From Toxoplasma gondii ME49 (Eukaryota > Apicomplexa > Conoidasida > Eucoccidiorida > Sarcocystidae), in NCBI RefSeq assembly GCF_000006565.2, contig NC_031480.1, positions 6,069,170-6,133,169 of the forward strand: a stretch of 64,000 bases of DNA. The letters run 5' to 3'. Below, one piece after another: positions 23,121 through 35,964 of the stretch; within the stretch, counting starts at the first letter, position 1; each line of letters begins with the position of its first letter. The position numbers and the translations under genes were made by a program. The notes beneath the pieces are model-generated. The model saw only the letters and a program-made list of their open reading frames with translations. It did no database searches and was not told where the DNA came from.

Positions 23121-25147
23121 ATGGAGTCACTTCGGGGAGGAGGACGGCTGCCCCCGCCACCGGTTACGTTGCTTCCACTTCTGGTCAACGACTACATCGA
23201 GACATTACCAAATATTTTATCGGTCCAGGGTGCGGTTAAAGGCCTAGAACGTACATTGACGCGTACATCGGGGCAGATCCGAACACAATTTTTAACCAAG
23301 CCGCCGTTACCGGACTCTCTTGAACAAGAGTCTCAGGATGAGACGAAGAGAGCTGCGACGAGCAAGGCCACATCGGCGAGCACTTCGCCGTTGGAGCAGC
23401 GAATTGACGCTCTTGATCCGATGAATCAACCTGCTCTTGAGGACCCCCTCGGCAAATACACCCGTATCAGGCGCCCAGTCAGTAGCGTGCTGCGCCTCCT
23501 GGACTATTTTCAAAAATACGCAGGTCAGTTTTCTGGTTTTTTTTCTGGTAGTAACAGTGCTTTATTGGGTCCGATACTTACGACTCACATATTGATCTTT
23601 CGGTACTGTGTAGCAGTAAGATGGCCCACCTGTCGCAAGAGCATTCACGCGAAGCGAGAGATAGATACTTATAACATATCAATTTTCTGCCACCGGTACG
23701 AAGCGATGTCAACCCCCTGTGAGCAAGATCTTTCGCTTATGCTGCTGCTGCACAGTCCACGTCATTCTCGACCACAGGCCAAACCCTTTTGTTGGTAACT
23801 GCACTAGCCCGATCGTAGTCTGACATTAATACGTGTGAAAATATGGGAAGCAGAAGTAGGGATACTACGCCGCTCATGAGTCCTGACCTCCGCTGTTACT
23901 CGTGCGTCACAGATGTCTACGTTGCATGGGACTGGGAGATGCTCGCAGACGGAATCCCTGTTGAGCAGGCTTATCAAATTGGAGCAACCGATTTCTCCGC
24001 GATGCTGCCCGACCTGATATGCTTGCACAACGAACTGTTGAAGATCAATTTGGCGAATGCGCGTACCTTGATGCGACTTCAGCAGCAAGTAGCCGGAGAC
24101 ATAGGACACAAGGGGCCGACAACTAAGGTAAGGATGTAGGATAATGCACAGCGGAGACCCTGGAGCATACCCCTGTCACACGCGCAAAAAGCGTTTCGTC
24201 TCTGGAAAACTATGCATACGTGCATAAGTGCGTGATTGCGAAATAAACGCCACTGCGGTGCATGTGGCACTAGAGTGTCACTGTGGTCTAGTGTATTTAT
24301 GCAAAGAGGTTTCGTCGGTCGTGCGCCATGTAGTTGTAATAGTTGCATGTATGTGGCGTACAGGCGCTGGAAAAGCTGTTCAACGACTCGATGGAAACAC
24401 TGGAAGAATCCGTCAAGCTTCAAACTCATTTCGAAGATTACGGCCCGTCACTGTTGGCTGACCTGTCGTTGGGCGATCGCACAAAGTACCTCCTTTATGA
24501 CCCGACGAGACAGCGCTTGATATTCGACACTAGGGCATATATGAAACGTGTCATTCCGGATGACTTTGAGAGCGAGGCAGCCGCAGAGGAGCTGGATCAA
24601 CGGATTGCGTCGCTTTGCTCGGACGGTATATTAAAAGCCTACAACCAAGGCGTTTTACCGTCGGGGCGGCGGAATCTGTCAAACGTTTCGGCATGTCCCG
24701 CGAGACACGTAAGAGCAGAGGGTGCTGTTGCTCCATCAACGATCGAAACTCGAGGAGAATACCAAGAAAGTCGGCCTCTGGGTGCTTCTGCTGCAGCCGC
24801 TGTAGGTGCGCACCCAGTCCACGTTCTACCAAGTGATGGTCCTCGAGCGGTCAGCAGGTCCAGAAGTGGCGCTGGTGTACTTGAAAACTTTGCGGAGCAA
24901 GAAAACCGGCTTTCTGTACCGTCAACTTCACCACATCGGCCAATACGAAGAAACTGTCTTCGGCGGACACAGCCCAAGCAAGAGTCAGTGCCCGCATCAG
25001 TATCCTCAGCAGCTGGACCTACAGAGATACATGAACCACTGTCGGAGATTACAAAGACAACTGTCAATTGCGAGAAACCAATCCGCTCCCGTGGCGCGGG
25101 CTCACTGGTGCCACCGCTTGCAATGTCGAAGCTCGTGCGATGAGTGA
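23121..25147 (+). CDS. Unknown multi-exon protein
   Basis: I do not recognise the family. Exons 23121-23523, 23913-24127 and 24364 onward join with exact phases (G at 23523 plus AT at 23913 gives Asp; then phase 0). The start MESLRGGGRLPPPP is followed by a helical segment, a polar region, then LLDYFQKYADVYVAWDWEML and a long mixed helical part with NELLKINLANARTLMRLQQQ, suggesting a coiled-coil or scaffold protein. After 24700 two models compete. One continues in frame to 25143 through a Ser/Pro/Arg-rich tail. The other removes a 109-base intron (24709-24817) and reads STFYQVMVLERSAGPEV to a TGA at 25145-25147. The latter looks more protein-like and keeps phase 0. No signal peptide or membrane span is visible. 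It is divergent from the TMEM17/216-like gene. Confidence 0.55.
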
Positions 25148-27688
25148 TGCCATCGGCGGCGGAACGGTTATACAAGATAGTCACCGTAAGCTTGCCAGAA
25201 CGACGAAGCAATCACTGCAAGACTTCCGTGGAGAAGTTGGGTTACGAGGAAGGCCAACGCTTCGTCGTGTGTTCGTATGTCAACACGTCAGCAACAATCT
25301 TGGTCCCGGATGCTCCAGGCAGAATGGAACCGTGGCGGGTCCCAAACCATTGTTGGAGTAACAGTGTGCTGACGGAGGAATGTACACAGCTGTGCACAGT
25401 AGGATCGTCGTGCTCATTGTGCCACCGCAGACCAGCTTTCATTTCTGGACTGCGATAGTCCCGTATATTCTGCAGAATTCTGCCCTCCCGATGGGCGCTC
25501 CCGAACCTCAGAGTCTCACTTCTTTCTAAGTGTAGCTTCGAACAGTGCAAGGATGACCACCGCGCGCTATCTAAGGAGCGAGCCCGGATGGCTCTAGCAA
25601 CAGAAGTTGGAATATTTGCAGCGAAGATCAGTCGCTGCATTCACATAAGAAACGATAGCCCTAATAAAATTAGTTTGTCTTAGTGTGTGACTACTATCCC
25701 CATGAGAATGTGGAGGAACGACTGAATAAACTGCGCCTTTCATAATGCTGGAACTTCAGCATCATCACACAAAAGCCTTGGAAAGCAAATATAAGGCACC
25801 ATTGTAGTTTCGAACAACGCAGTAGTAATATTGAGTGGATACACTGCAGTGGAGAGATGTATGCTCTAATGGCCCTGCAGGCGTTGATTCCTTGCTTGAC
25901 GCCGCGCTTTACCGAGGAAATAGATGCCACAAACTGAACAAATTTGCTATAAGCGACTTTCGCTGTGGCATCGATTCCACTGCACTCAGTCGCAGTGGCG
26001 CCCGTTAGGCCGCCAGTCGACATATGCTCCGGGGAATCGGCCAGCCACACGGGACCACGTCCCGGCCCATCTCCTTCCATCCCTCATTTCTCACTCGTAT
26101 AACAGTGGACTAGAAACGGAGGGAAATGTGTGCAGGGCGGGAACTCTTATTAAAGTGGAAATCTGTTTGTGCGTGTATCCCCCACAAATTCACAGCGGCC
26201 GAGAAGATACGTCCACCCAGCCCCCTGCTGCCGTCCGCACTGTGCCGCCCATAAGTACCCAGCTGCAAACGGGAAATCAGAGAGACACGGAACTAAAACC
26301 GGCACACAGAACTTACAGTTACGTAGATCTGTGCAAGTTAATGTGGTCGAAGTGTTTACTCAACCAAGAGAACTGCGACGAACTCTCGCTATTCTGGGTA
26401 GAGAGGCTCTGCACTGGACGGGAGGAAAAGTTTTCGTTGGTTGCATGCGGCACGCTGGTAGCGGCTGACAACACTCTTTCTTCAGATTCACTCTCGTTTC
26501 TCGATATGTGAGGTCACTTCTTTCGCCCGTTTAAGGATTATTCTACCTCAGTCGCTCCTTCTTTCCTCTTTTTCGCCTTCTGCTGGATCCCTCGATGTCT
26601 CTCGTTACTTCACCATTTCGTGGCGACTCTTCGCTTTTGACGCCTTTTTTGCTGCTGAGGTCAATACTCTCGTTTCCCCTGATCTCATCTGACTTAGGAA
26701 TGACAGAACTATTTCTCGTCCGGAAATCTTTTGTTTGCACCTCCGGTCCACTTCTCGTTCTCCGCTGTTGATGAGTCTTGTTCCTCCGGCTACGCGCGAG
26801 CGCTCACAGGCTCAACGGTCTCTCTGGGTCCACTAACAGGGGACTTTTTCGTTCCCGTGTCGGGCCTGCATGCGCTTTTTTTACGTCGGAGAATCTCAGC
26901 GTTTTCAGGGACTTTGTCATTATCTGGCCTCCGCTAAGGGCGACGCTACTCCGTACTCGGTCGACACCGGAGACGGTCGCAGTCTTTTGCCCCGGGTATA
27001 GGAGTGATTTGGTTTTGAGATGACGCAATTTTCAGAGTTCCGGCCGCAGATGCTTCGCCTCTTCTTCGGCTCCTTTCCGTTTGCTTGATGTGAGGCGCAG
27101 CGACATCGTGAGGCAATGCCTGTGAGACTCAATTCAAATTCGCCCCGTCGGCAGATGTGAGGCCGACCTGCTCACCTTCACTCATTTCTCTCACGGTTCG
27201 ACATGCGTCTCTCTTTTCTCTCAACTGCAAGCGCGACTCATTCCATGCATCTACCTGGACTCTTCCGAAGGTCGTCGCTGTTTTCGGCCCTGTCTTTTTT
27301 GTGACCTCTCGTCTGTCCCTTATCTCTCTACGCTTTGCCTCTTGGGTTTCTTGCTGCGCTCCCTTCAGAGCGCAGTCCAGAAAACAGAGACCTCCTGCTT
27401 TTCTTTTTCTCTTTGTATTCCTCTTCACGTCTTGGCTCAGTTCTTCTCTCCTGTCGTCGTCACCGGTCTCGTCATCTTCTGTCGCCCTGAACTCTGTCTT
27501 TTTCACCTCCGCGCCTCCTTGCCGCCGTTTCTCTGTCGCTGCCTCTTTCTCCTCTGAGTTTCGGTTCCCTCTCCTTCACCTTCTCTGTTCCCACCTCCTC
27601 TCCCCAATGTTCCAGCCATCGAGTATCTCTCCTCTTTCTCGTCTCTTTTCCCTGTAAAGGTCTCTTCCCCTCTCGTTTTTTGGGGAAA
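25148..27688. promoter_or_regulatory. Intergenic region and pyrimidine-rich leader of the SNF2 gene
   Basis: No firm gene is seen. A plus-strand frame at 25144-25458 has some coding character (EEGQRFVVCSYVNTSATILV) and might be a further exon of the preceding gene, but no phase-compatible splice pair was found. From about 26520 to 27688 the plus strand becomes rich in TCTC and TTC runs, the usual look of a coccidian 5' leader, and a TGCATGC element lies at 26867-26873. The SNF2 promoter and 5' UTR are therefore placed in 26500-27688 by inference. Confidence 0.5.
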
Positions 27689-30600
27689 ATGATGCCGCAT
27701 GCCCCGCCCGCGCAACAGCGGACACACACCGGTGAGAACAGCAACGGACCTCAGGAGGTCCCGGCGTGGGGAGCTTCTTCAGTCCTGTCATCGCCGCCCT
27801 CTGTGTCTGCGGCCCCCCTCCGCATGCCTGGCTTGCCTTCGAATCCTTCTCAAGTTGCTCAGCAACATGTCCTCTCGTCGCTTCCTGGCGACCGCGCCCT
27901 GTACCCTCAAGGCCCACAGGCCGGAGACTGCGGATCTGTCACTTCGTCTCTGAGAAACCTGCCAGGGTCCCAAACGGCTCCTTTCTCCTTGCAGGCTCTG
28001 CCCCAGGTCGATCCTTCTCGCTTCCCGCTTGCTGGACAGAGCCCGTTCGTCGCGGTTGGTGCCTCCACCCTACCCACGGCGCTGCCTCAGTCGGGACCTC
28101 TGTCCTTGCGACCGCCTTCGCCTTCTGCTCAATTGCCTGCAGGTTTTTCAGCAGGGCAGGCGCTCGGGCAGGCATCTGCCGGCTTCCCAGCGAGTGGAGG
28201 CGCGCCCGCGCGGCCGGGGGCCTCGAGCAGCGCCTCTGCTTCTTCGCTTCCTCCTGCTCAGCGGCTGCCCTCGCCTGTCTCTTCGGACGCTCTGCAGGCG
28301 TCGTCTCGCGCTCCAGGCACTCCTGGGGTGGTGCCTCTTGCGAGTCCGGCTGTCTCGGCAAACTCGTCTCTGGGCGCGGTCCCGCCCTCTGGAGTCTCTG
28401 CGGCTTCTCCCGGTCAGCCTTTTCCTGGTTCGTTTGCTTCTCTCCGCGGCGGCAGTGTTTTCGGTCCTTCGGTTTTCGCACCCCACACCGGCGTGGCTCC
28501 GCTGCAGGCTCCAGGAGCCCCAATATCCGCCCCTGTCTCCACACACCTGCCAGTGTCTCCTCTCGGTCCTTCCGGCGAGACGCTGCCCGGGCAGATCTTC
28601 CATAGGGAGTCTTCCCTCGTCTCTGCCGGCGGCGCATCTGCGTCTGCGGCGGTGCCGGCATATCCCTTGCCGCTGGCTCCCCTCCAGAATGTATCGACGA
28701 AGACAGCCTCTGCCCCGGGTGCTCCAGAGGCTCCAGACAGTTCCTCGCGTCCCCTTCAGACGATCACACCTGGCGGGGCGCGAGTGCAAGGCTCGGGTCT
28801 CGCTGGTGAAACGAAACGCGTGTCTCCTTTGTCTCCTGAAGGTGCCGAGTCTCAAACACCCACGAACAAGCCGACTCGACAGGGCGCTGTCTCGTCGCTG
28901 TCTCCTTCCGGCCCCTCGCCCCCCGCGGGCGCGTCGGGCGCTGGGGACGCGAGCCGCTCCCCACAGCCACCCGCAGGGCGCCTTCCTGGCGAAGGCAAAC
29001 GCCCTGCAGCGCCTCTCCCTTCGACGTCAACGCTTCGAACCGCGGAGGTAAGACAGATGGATCAGAGAGATAAAGAACGTTGATTGAAGCATTTTACCAC
29101 GGGATCTGAAACCCATTGCTTTTCTAAACGCTTTCGACTACAGGAGGCTGTTTCTCATCGAAACTGAATACATTTTTGTTACCTAAAAAGGTTTTAAGTG
29201 ACGTGAGTTTCTTCACGGATTAGGAGTCCGATTGCGTTTCCTGTTTTGCCTTCTTTTATGTTGTGTTTCGCAGAATTCCGCCCTTCCGACCTATGGCGTG
29301 AAGACCGATTTGGGAGCCGGGACCGTAGGCTCTCAAATGTCAAGTGAAGACGCTCGTACGCTGGGCAACGCGTTTCCAAATCTTCCGTTTCTCGCGTCTG
29401 CGGGCCTCCCTCAGGTGTCTTCTGAGGGTCACTTTTACAGCGCGTTCTGCCGACTGCTCTACGAGCTCTCGCTGCGCCAAGTTTCCCTCGTCGATAAACG
29501 CGTTCGCATTCTCCTGCTGATCTTTCACTGGCTCAAGCAGCGCCCAGAAGAGCACCAAGACCCCAGCCACATCTTCCGCGACCGACAGTTCGAACGTCTC
29601 GTTCTCCAAACTCGGGCGTACATACACCTGCTGTCGCAGAAGCCCCTCGAGGCCGAGCAACTCCAACAACTTCGCCTCGTTCCGAGCCTCGGCTTCTCCG
29701 TCGACCATGCCTTTCTCGACGCCGTCCGAACCTACAGAAGCTCTCTGGGCAGCGGTGGGTCTTCGGCGACAAAGTCCGGTGGAGGCGCAGGGGCAGGAGC
29801 CCCGCGGACCGCCGGCGCTGGGGGCGCAGCCCACAAGGCGAGTCAGATGCTGCTGCAGAAGAGACGAGCAAGATCGATTTTTGTCGAACTGAAAGAAGCC
29901 GCGGAGGCGTTCGAGCGAGAAGAAACCGCGCTGCGACTTCAGCGGCGAATTGAAAACCTGGAGAGACGCTTGGCCCGCGTCAAGGCGGCCGAGGACGGCG
30001 CGGTGGTCCCCGCGGAGCCTGCGTCTTCACGACCGCGGTCGCGGCTCTGTGAGGGCGCGACTGACGCGACGGAGACGAAGACGACGGAGGGAGACAGCAA
30101 AGAGAACAAGGAAGGTGAGAAGGCAGACAAGTCAGAGAAGGAAGAGAGAGACGAGGGTACAGGCGCCAGCGACAAGGACCGGGACGTGAAGCGGAGTCTG
30201 GAGATCCAGGAGACCGAGGGCCAGGAAGCCGACGCGAGTGGAGACATCCTGAAGGCTGGCGACGCAGACTTGGTGTGTGGCGACACAAAAGACGAAGGTA
30301 TCGACTTGGAGGCGAGAGAGCCCAAGGTGGCCGTCGTTCCAGCAGAGCAGAGCTCGAAAGGCACTGGCAAAACCGTCACGGTTGAGAGGGACGAGGACGG
30401 CATGGAAGTGATTACTGTCTGCGTCGAGGACGATGAATCCCAGCTTGCGAATGGCGATTTGGCCTCCGACTTGTTTCTGGAAAGAGCCCTGGGACCGGCG
30501 CCTTCATTCGACGCCGAAAACGCGGCACACCTCCCTTCGTCGTCTTCTCTCGTTTCTTCTCCTCGCCGCCCCGCTGATTCCTCTCTGGCGCGTTTCTGCG

Positions 30601-33600
30601 CAGAAACGGATGACGCGTTGCGCAGAGCGCGTCTGCACTCGCGGCTTCTCGCGCTGCTGCCTCTGCAGTCGTCCGTCCGCCAGGACGTAGCGCTTCAGCG
30701 GATGCTGGAGGAGGCGCCGGACGCGCTCCCGCCCCTGCTGCACGTGAGTGTACGTACAGCGCGGAAGCATAGGCTGCTGCGCGAGCAGCGAGAGCAGGCG
30801 GAAGAGTTCTTGGAGCGACGGTCGCAGGACGCGCAGCGCCGACAAGTTTTTCTCTCCGCGCTCCTCGAGGTGCACCGACGGAACTTTGTGAATGTACACC
30901 GAGAGAGTCTGAAGCAAGTGCGACGAGTTGCCGCAGCCGTGAAGCGCAGACGCGCCTGCTTCCTCGGCGCGGAGGGCGAAGACAGCGCTCTTCCTGAAGA
31001 GTTGAAGTCCGAAGCGTTAGGTGAGGACGCCCGCGGCGGGCATTGCGGCCACCACCTTCACCCGACCAAATGCGGGTGTCCTGCAGCTGCTGCCGACCTC
31101 GCTGCGATGAAGCGAAGAGAGAGACTCGACGCCCTCAAGGTAGGCGTTTGAGGTTGTGCAGGCGCTGTTTGCTTGCGCGGCCGCTGTGGCCTTGTCGATG
31201 CGAGGGCCGTACAACAAGCAAATCTGCAAAATTGGGGAGTGCGGCTTCGAGGACAGAAGACGGAAGATAGAGGAAAGACGAAACGAGAGAAAAGAGTGGA
31301 AGAGAAGAGAGAGAACGGGAAAGAAGCGATTGTCTCCGACTCTTTTGCCTCACTATGAGACGCGAATGAGATCTGTGTCTCCGTTTGCGCAGAAGCACGA
31401 CGAAGCAGCGTACCTCGCCCTGCTGCAGGAGACGAAGAACGAACGCCTTCTGCTCCTCGTCCGCCAGACCGAAGAGTACATGCGGAAGATGGGAGACCTC
31501 ATCATTGAACAGCGCGAGCGAGAAGGCGCCGAAATCGTGGTGCGTGACTCGAATTCTCAAAACGGTTTCAATGCGTATGGATTCTCATTGACCCTACTTC
31601 GGTAACGGTTAATCATTCACCAGTTTCACAATTCGACTTTTCTCTCTCAGTGTTTCTGCACGTCTTATAGATGTGTGTGGCGAGTTCTTGCGGAGTGGTC
31701 CGAATGCTGGCCTGGATGTTTTCGTCGTCTGGTCGAGGTTTCGAAGGCGTTCTTTGTTCCTGTCCGCAGATGTTTCTACTCCACCGTATGACAGTCTTCC
31801 TGCTTTTTCGAAATTGCCATCCCGAAGCCTTTTTTAGATTGTGGTAGTTTGTACCTCGTCGCTCTCGGCGTTTGCTCCAAGGTTCCACTTGCTTCGACCT
31901 CCGTCACCTCCCACAGGGTTTCGATCTGCGTTGCGGTCTTCGCCGTGCGGCTGTTTTTCTCCAGATTCCCTCTCTTCTCTCTTTCGGCGTTTTCGCTCTG
32001 TCCTTTTCCCTCATGGTCTCTCTCTCTCTCTTTCTGTCTCTTGGTCTCTTTCGCGTTCTCGCTCTGTCCTTTTCCCTCATGGTGTCTCTCTCTCTCTTTC
32101 TGTCTCTTGGTCTCTTTCGCGTTTTCGATTTATCGTGATTGCTCGGGCTTCCTCTCTGTCGCGTGCTCGATTTTCTTTGTCTCCTGTGTCCGACCTCTGC
32201 TTTCCTCCGTTTTTTTCTGTTTTCGTCTCCTCTGTTGCTCTCGCGTCTCCCCCCGCAATTCCGCGTCTCTGTCGCTGCCTTGCATTTCCCTCTCAGGACC
32301 CCATCGACTTGCCTGCCGGTGAAGGAGAGGCGACGGCGGCGTCCGCGGACAGCGAGACAGCCGACGGTTTAGAAGCCTCTCAGAGCGAGGAGACGAACGA
32401 GACAGAGGATGCTAAAATGGAGCAGGGCGACGGGAAGGTGGGGGACGCGACGGATGAAGAGGAGAAGAACAAAGCCTCCCTCTCTTCCTTCCTTCTGTCG
32501 AAAGAAAGATACTACAGACTGACACATGCAAAGCGCGTCCACGTCACCGAACTCCCCAAGTGTCTCAAAGGAGGCTCGCTGCGATCCTACCAAATGGAAG
32601 GTCTCAACTGGATGGCGTCGCTCTACACCAATGGACTCAACGGAATTTTGGTGCGTGGGAACTGGCACTGCTGCATGCAGGAAGAAAAACCTGCAGACTG
32701 CGTTTCGCGCGAACCGTTACCACTACTTCTTCTACAGTGGGTGTACCTGTGTGTCTGCGCAGACATCTGCAGTTCGACGTCTGCAGCTGTGCGGTGTGCG
32801 TAGTTGCAGATCACCTGTCTGCCTTCCCGTGGGCCGTCGACAGTTGTGTCTCCCCTCTCTGCTCTCTCTCCATCATGTATCTGCATATGCTCATCTCTTT
32901 TCGGAATCGGGTCGTTGGTATCCTCTTGTCCAAGTGCGAGGGAAACGTTGGGTGGCTCTCTTTGCGCTCGATCGGAAGGCCTTGGCTCACCGGCGCGAGA
33001 CGCCTTCGTGCTCTCACGACTGCGTTGCTGCTTTGGGTCCTCTGCAGGCGGATTCGATGGGTCTTGGCAAGACCGTCCAGACGGTCTCTTTCCTCGCGTA
33101 TCTGCATGAGGTGAAACGCGCGCGGAATCCGTTCCTGATCGTCGCGCCGTTGTCCACGATCCACGGCAACTGGCGGTCCGAGCTGAAGAAATGGTGGCCG
33201 TCCATCAACCTGGTCGTCTACGAGGGAACGAAGGAATACCGCAAGCAACTCCGAAGCCGCATCGTCGGCGGCCTGAACACTCGCGGACCTGGCGCCGGCA
33301 CCGCGACCGCGCTGGGCTCCAGCGTCTCCGACGCGGTGACCAAGCCGGACGAAGTTCGAGGCACCCAGGGTCCGGACACCGGGACAGACGGCGCGAGACG
33401 CTTCGTCGAGCCATACTTCCATGCGCTCCTCACCACAGACGCGGTCATCTTACGAGACAAATCTTTTCTGAGGAAAATCAAGTGGGAATACCTCGTCGTT
33501 GATGAAGCGCACAGGTACACAACAGTCGACTTCGAGATGTCGCCGAAGAAAAACATAGAATCCCATCAAACGAAGGCCCCCACATCCGCATAGGCCAATA

Positions 33601-34234
33601 GACATACAGACTTGTACATTTATAGATGTTTATTTAGAGAATGAGGAGTCTTGGTCTTGAGGTCGCTAGACTACACACTTTGTATTTAAGCTGTCGAGTT
33701 TTTCTTAGTTCGGCAAAAAAGCTTCTTTGTCAATCTAATGCCTTTGAAACTCTTTCTACAGAAATTCCCTTTGTCCCCATCCCCAATTAATGTGTGTGTA
33801 TCGCTTCGCATGCATCGGCGCGTGGAGAGCTGTGGAGATGTACAGGAATGAAGGGATGTTGAGTCTGCTTCTCGCAAGAATGGACGATTTTTGTCGCCGT
33901 CTCTATAAGCCAAGTGAGGCCATAAAAGTGGCTTGTGGGTTCTTTGCACAGGCTCAAAAATCCCAACAGCAAACTCGTCCAGACTCTCAACACCGGCTTC
34001 CACATCAAACGGCGTCTCGCCCTCACTGGTGGGTTCGCCTTGCTCTCTCTTTCACCTGCATGCGTTTCTACTGCAGCTGTTCTTTCCCCTGGCATCGGAG
34101 GTTTACGTACCTCTACACACATACATAAGTACAAATAAAATAGTATCTATATATGTATGTGGTGGATCTCCAAATGTGCATATGCATACAACGATGTGAT
34201 AAAGAGGAGGCACAGCAATGGCTTTCCTCCCAGG

Positions 34235-34271
<37 letters not shown>

Positions 34272-35929
34272 GTATATATATGTATATGTTTGCATAGATA
34301 TTTGCATCTGCTTTGCGCCGGTGTGTCGGTCTCGGTTTTCGTGCAGGTACACCACTGCAGAACGACATCGGAGAGGTGTGGGCTCTGTTGAATTTTTTGA
34401 TGCCTTCGATTTTTAACGCGAAGCTGAACTTCGAGCAGTGGCTCAACGTGCCTCTCGCCGCGCCTCCAACTTTGTTTGGCGGGGCCAGCCAGCAAGACGA
34501 GCACTTGATCAACATCACCGAAGAGGAGAAACTGCTGATTGTAGACCGTCTTCACAAGGTAGGTGGAAGTACCTTTGTAATCAGGTTGTTCTCACGTTTT
34601 TCATGGGCTGTGGCTTTGCTCTCCTGTGCGGAACGGACGCTCGTTCAGGGACGTTTCCGTGGAGGAAAAGCGAGGCGTTTTCGTCTCCTTCCAGGAACAT
34701 GCGTATACGTCCTCAAATATGTGTGAGCATGTGTACCTGTATGTATGCTAAAGCGTATGTATCCTTTAGGTTAAGGAAGAATACAGTAGATGGCATCCAT
34801 AGCGATGCTCTACAAGTATATATATGTAATACCTGAACAGGTCGATGGAGGATGTACTTGTCGATAGCTGTGCTTCAACAGTCTGCCTGAGAGCATGAAT
34901 TTATGTGTGGAGATGCAGGCCACGAGTGTGAATGGCTTTGTGAATTGGATCAGGTGTCTATACACTCCATGATGAAAGGGGATTGTGTTTTTTTCCATTC
35001 GTTTATTTGCACACACACTCGCATGCCGCTGCGTAAAAACTTCAATTTTTAGGTGCTGAGGCCATTCCTTTTACGTCGAGAGAAGGCCGAAGTGGCTGAC
35101 GAGCTGCCGTCGAAGCAAGAGGAAATCGTCTGGTGTCCTCTCTCGGGTGTTCAACGTTATCTCTACAAAATGGTAAGAACGAAAATGATTTCTCCACTTC
35201 CCCCTGTCTTTCCGTGTCTCGTCGGAGCGATACATGCAAAAACACTGATCTCAAAAATATATTCTCTTCCTGGGTCTTCCGACGGCTTTCTGTAAGGATA
35301 CTTCTGTACCACAGCATCTTGTTTACAAATATTGATCCAAATATGATGAGGCACTTTGTATATACTAATGTGTCAGTGCGATCATAAAATCACACGCAGA
35401 TGCATTGAAATTGCATGAGGAGAGACGCTTTAGTAAACATCAGTTCTAGACATCTCAGGGCTGTGCTTGTCGAGGGTGGCGAACGTCTCGCTCCGCAATT
35501 GCACGACACGCAGGAAGCAGGAAACGACGAGTTCTCGAGATACTCTTCTTTCTCCCGATCTTGTATTAGAAACGGGAAATGAATAGATTGCCGACTGCAC
35601 ATTCCGTCCGATACAAATTGTCCTCTGCGGCCACCTGTGTGTGCGGGGTGTATGGACACCTGAAACGCTTCCAGATCGAGGGGAATCCCGTTGGCCAGAA
35701 CCGCATGGTGCAACTCAGGAAAATTTGCAACCATCCCTACCTTTTCTGCTACTCCAGTTACACTCGTAAGCTCTCGTTTTCTTCCTTTTGCACTGCCGTC
35801 GTGACGCATCTCTCTTCCTCTCTCTTCTCCGAGTTTCCTGTCTCAGAGGAAAGCGCTCTCCAAATCAAACAGCTGTCCGCCGATAGTCTTTACTCGCTCT
35901 GTCACCCTTTTCTCCGTATTGACATACAC

Positions 35930-35964
<35 letters not shown>

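Noticed and set aside
25694..26080. Minus-strand frame of 128 codons
   Set aside because: No signal peptide, family resemblance or splice context; composition resembles non-coding sequence.
27766..28661. Long alternative frames on both strands over SNF2 exon 1
   Set aside because: They are GC-rich, low-complexity shadows; only the 27689 frame connects in phase to the downstream exons.
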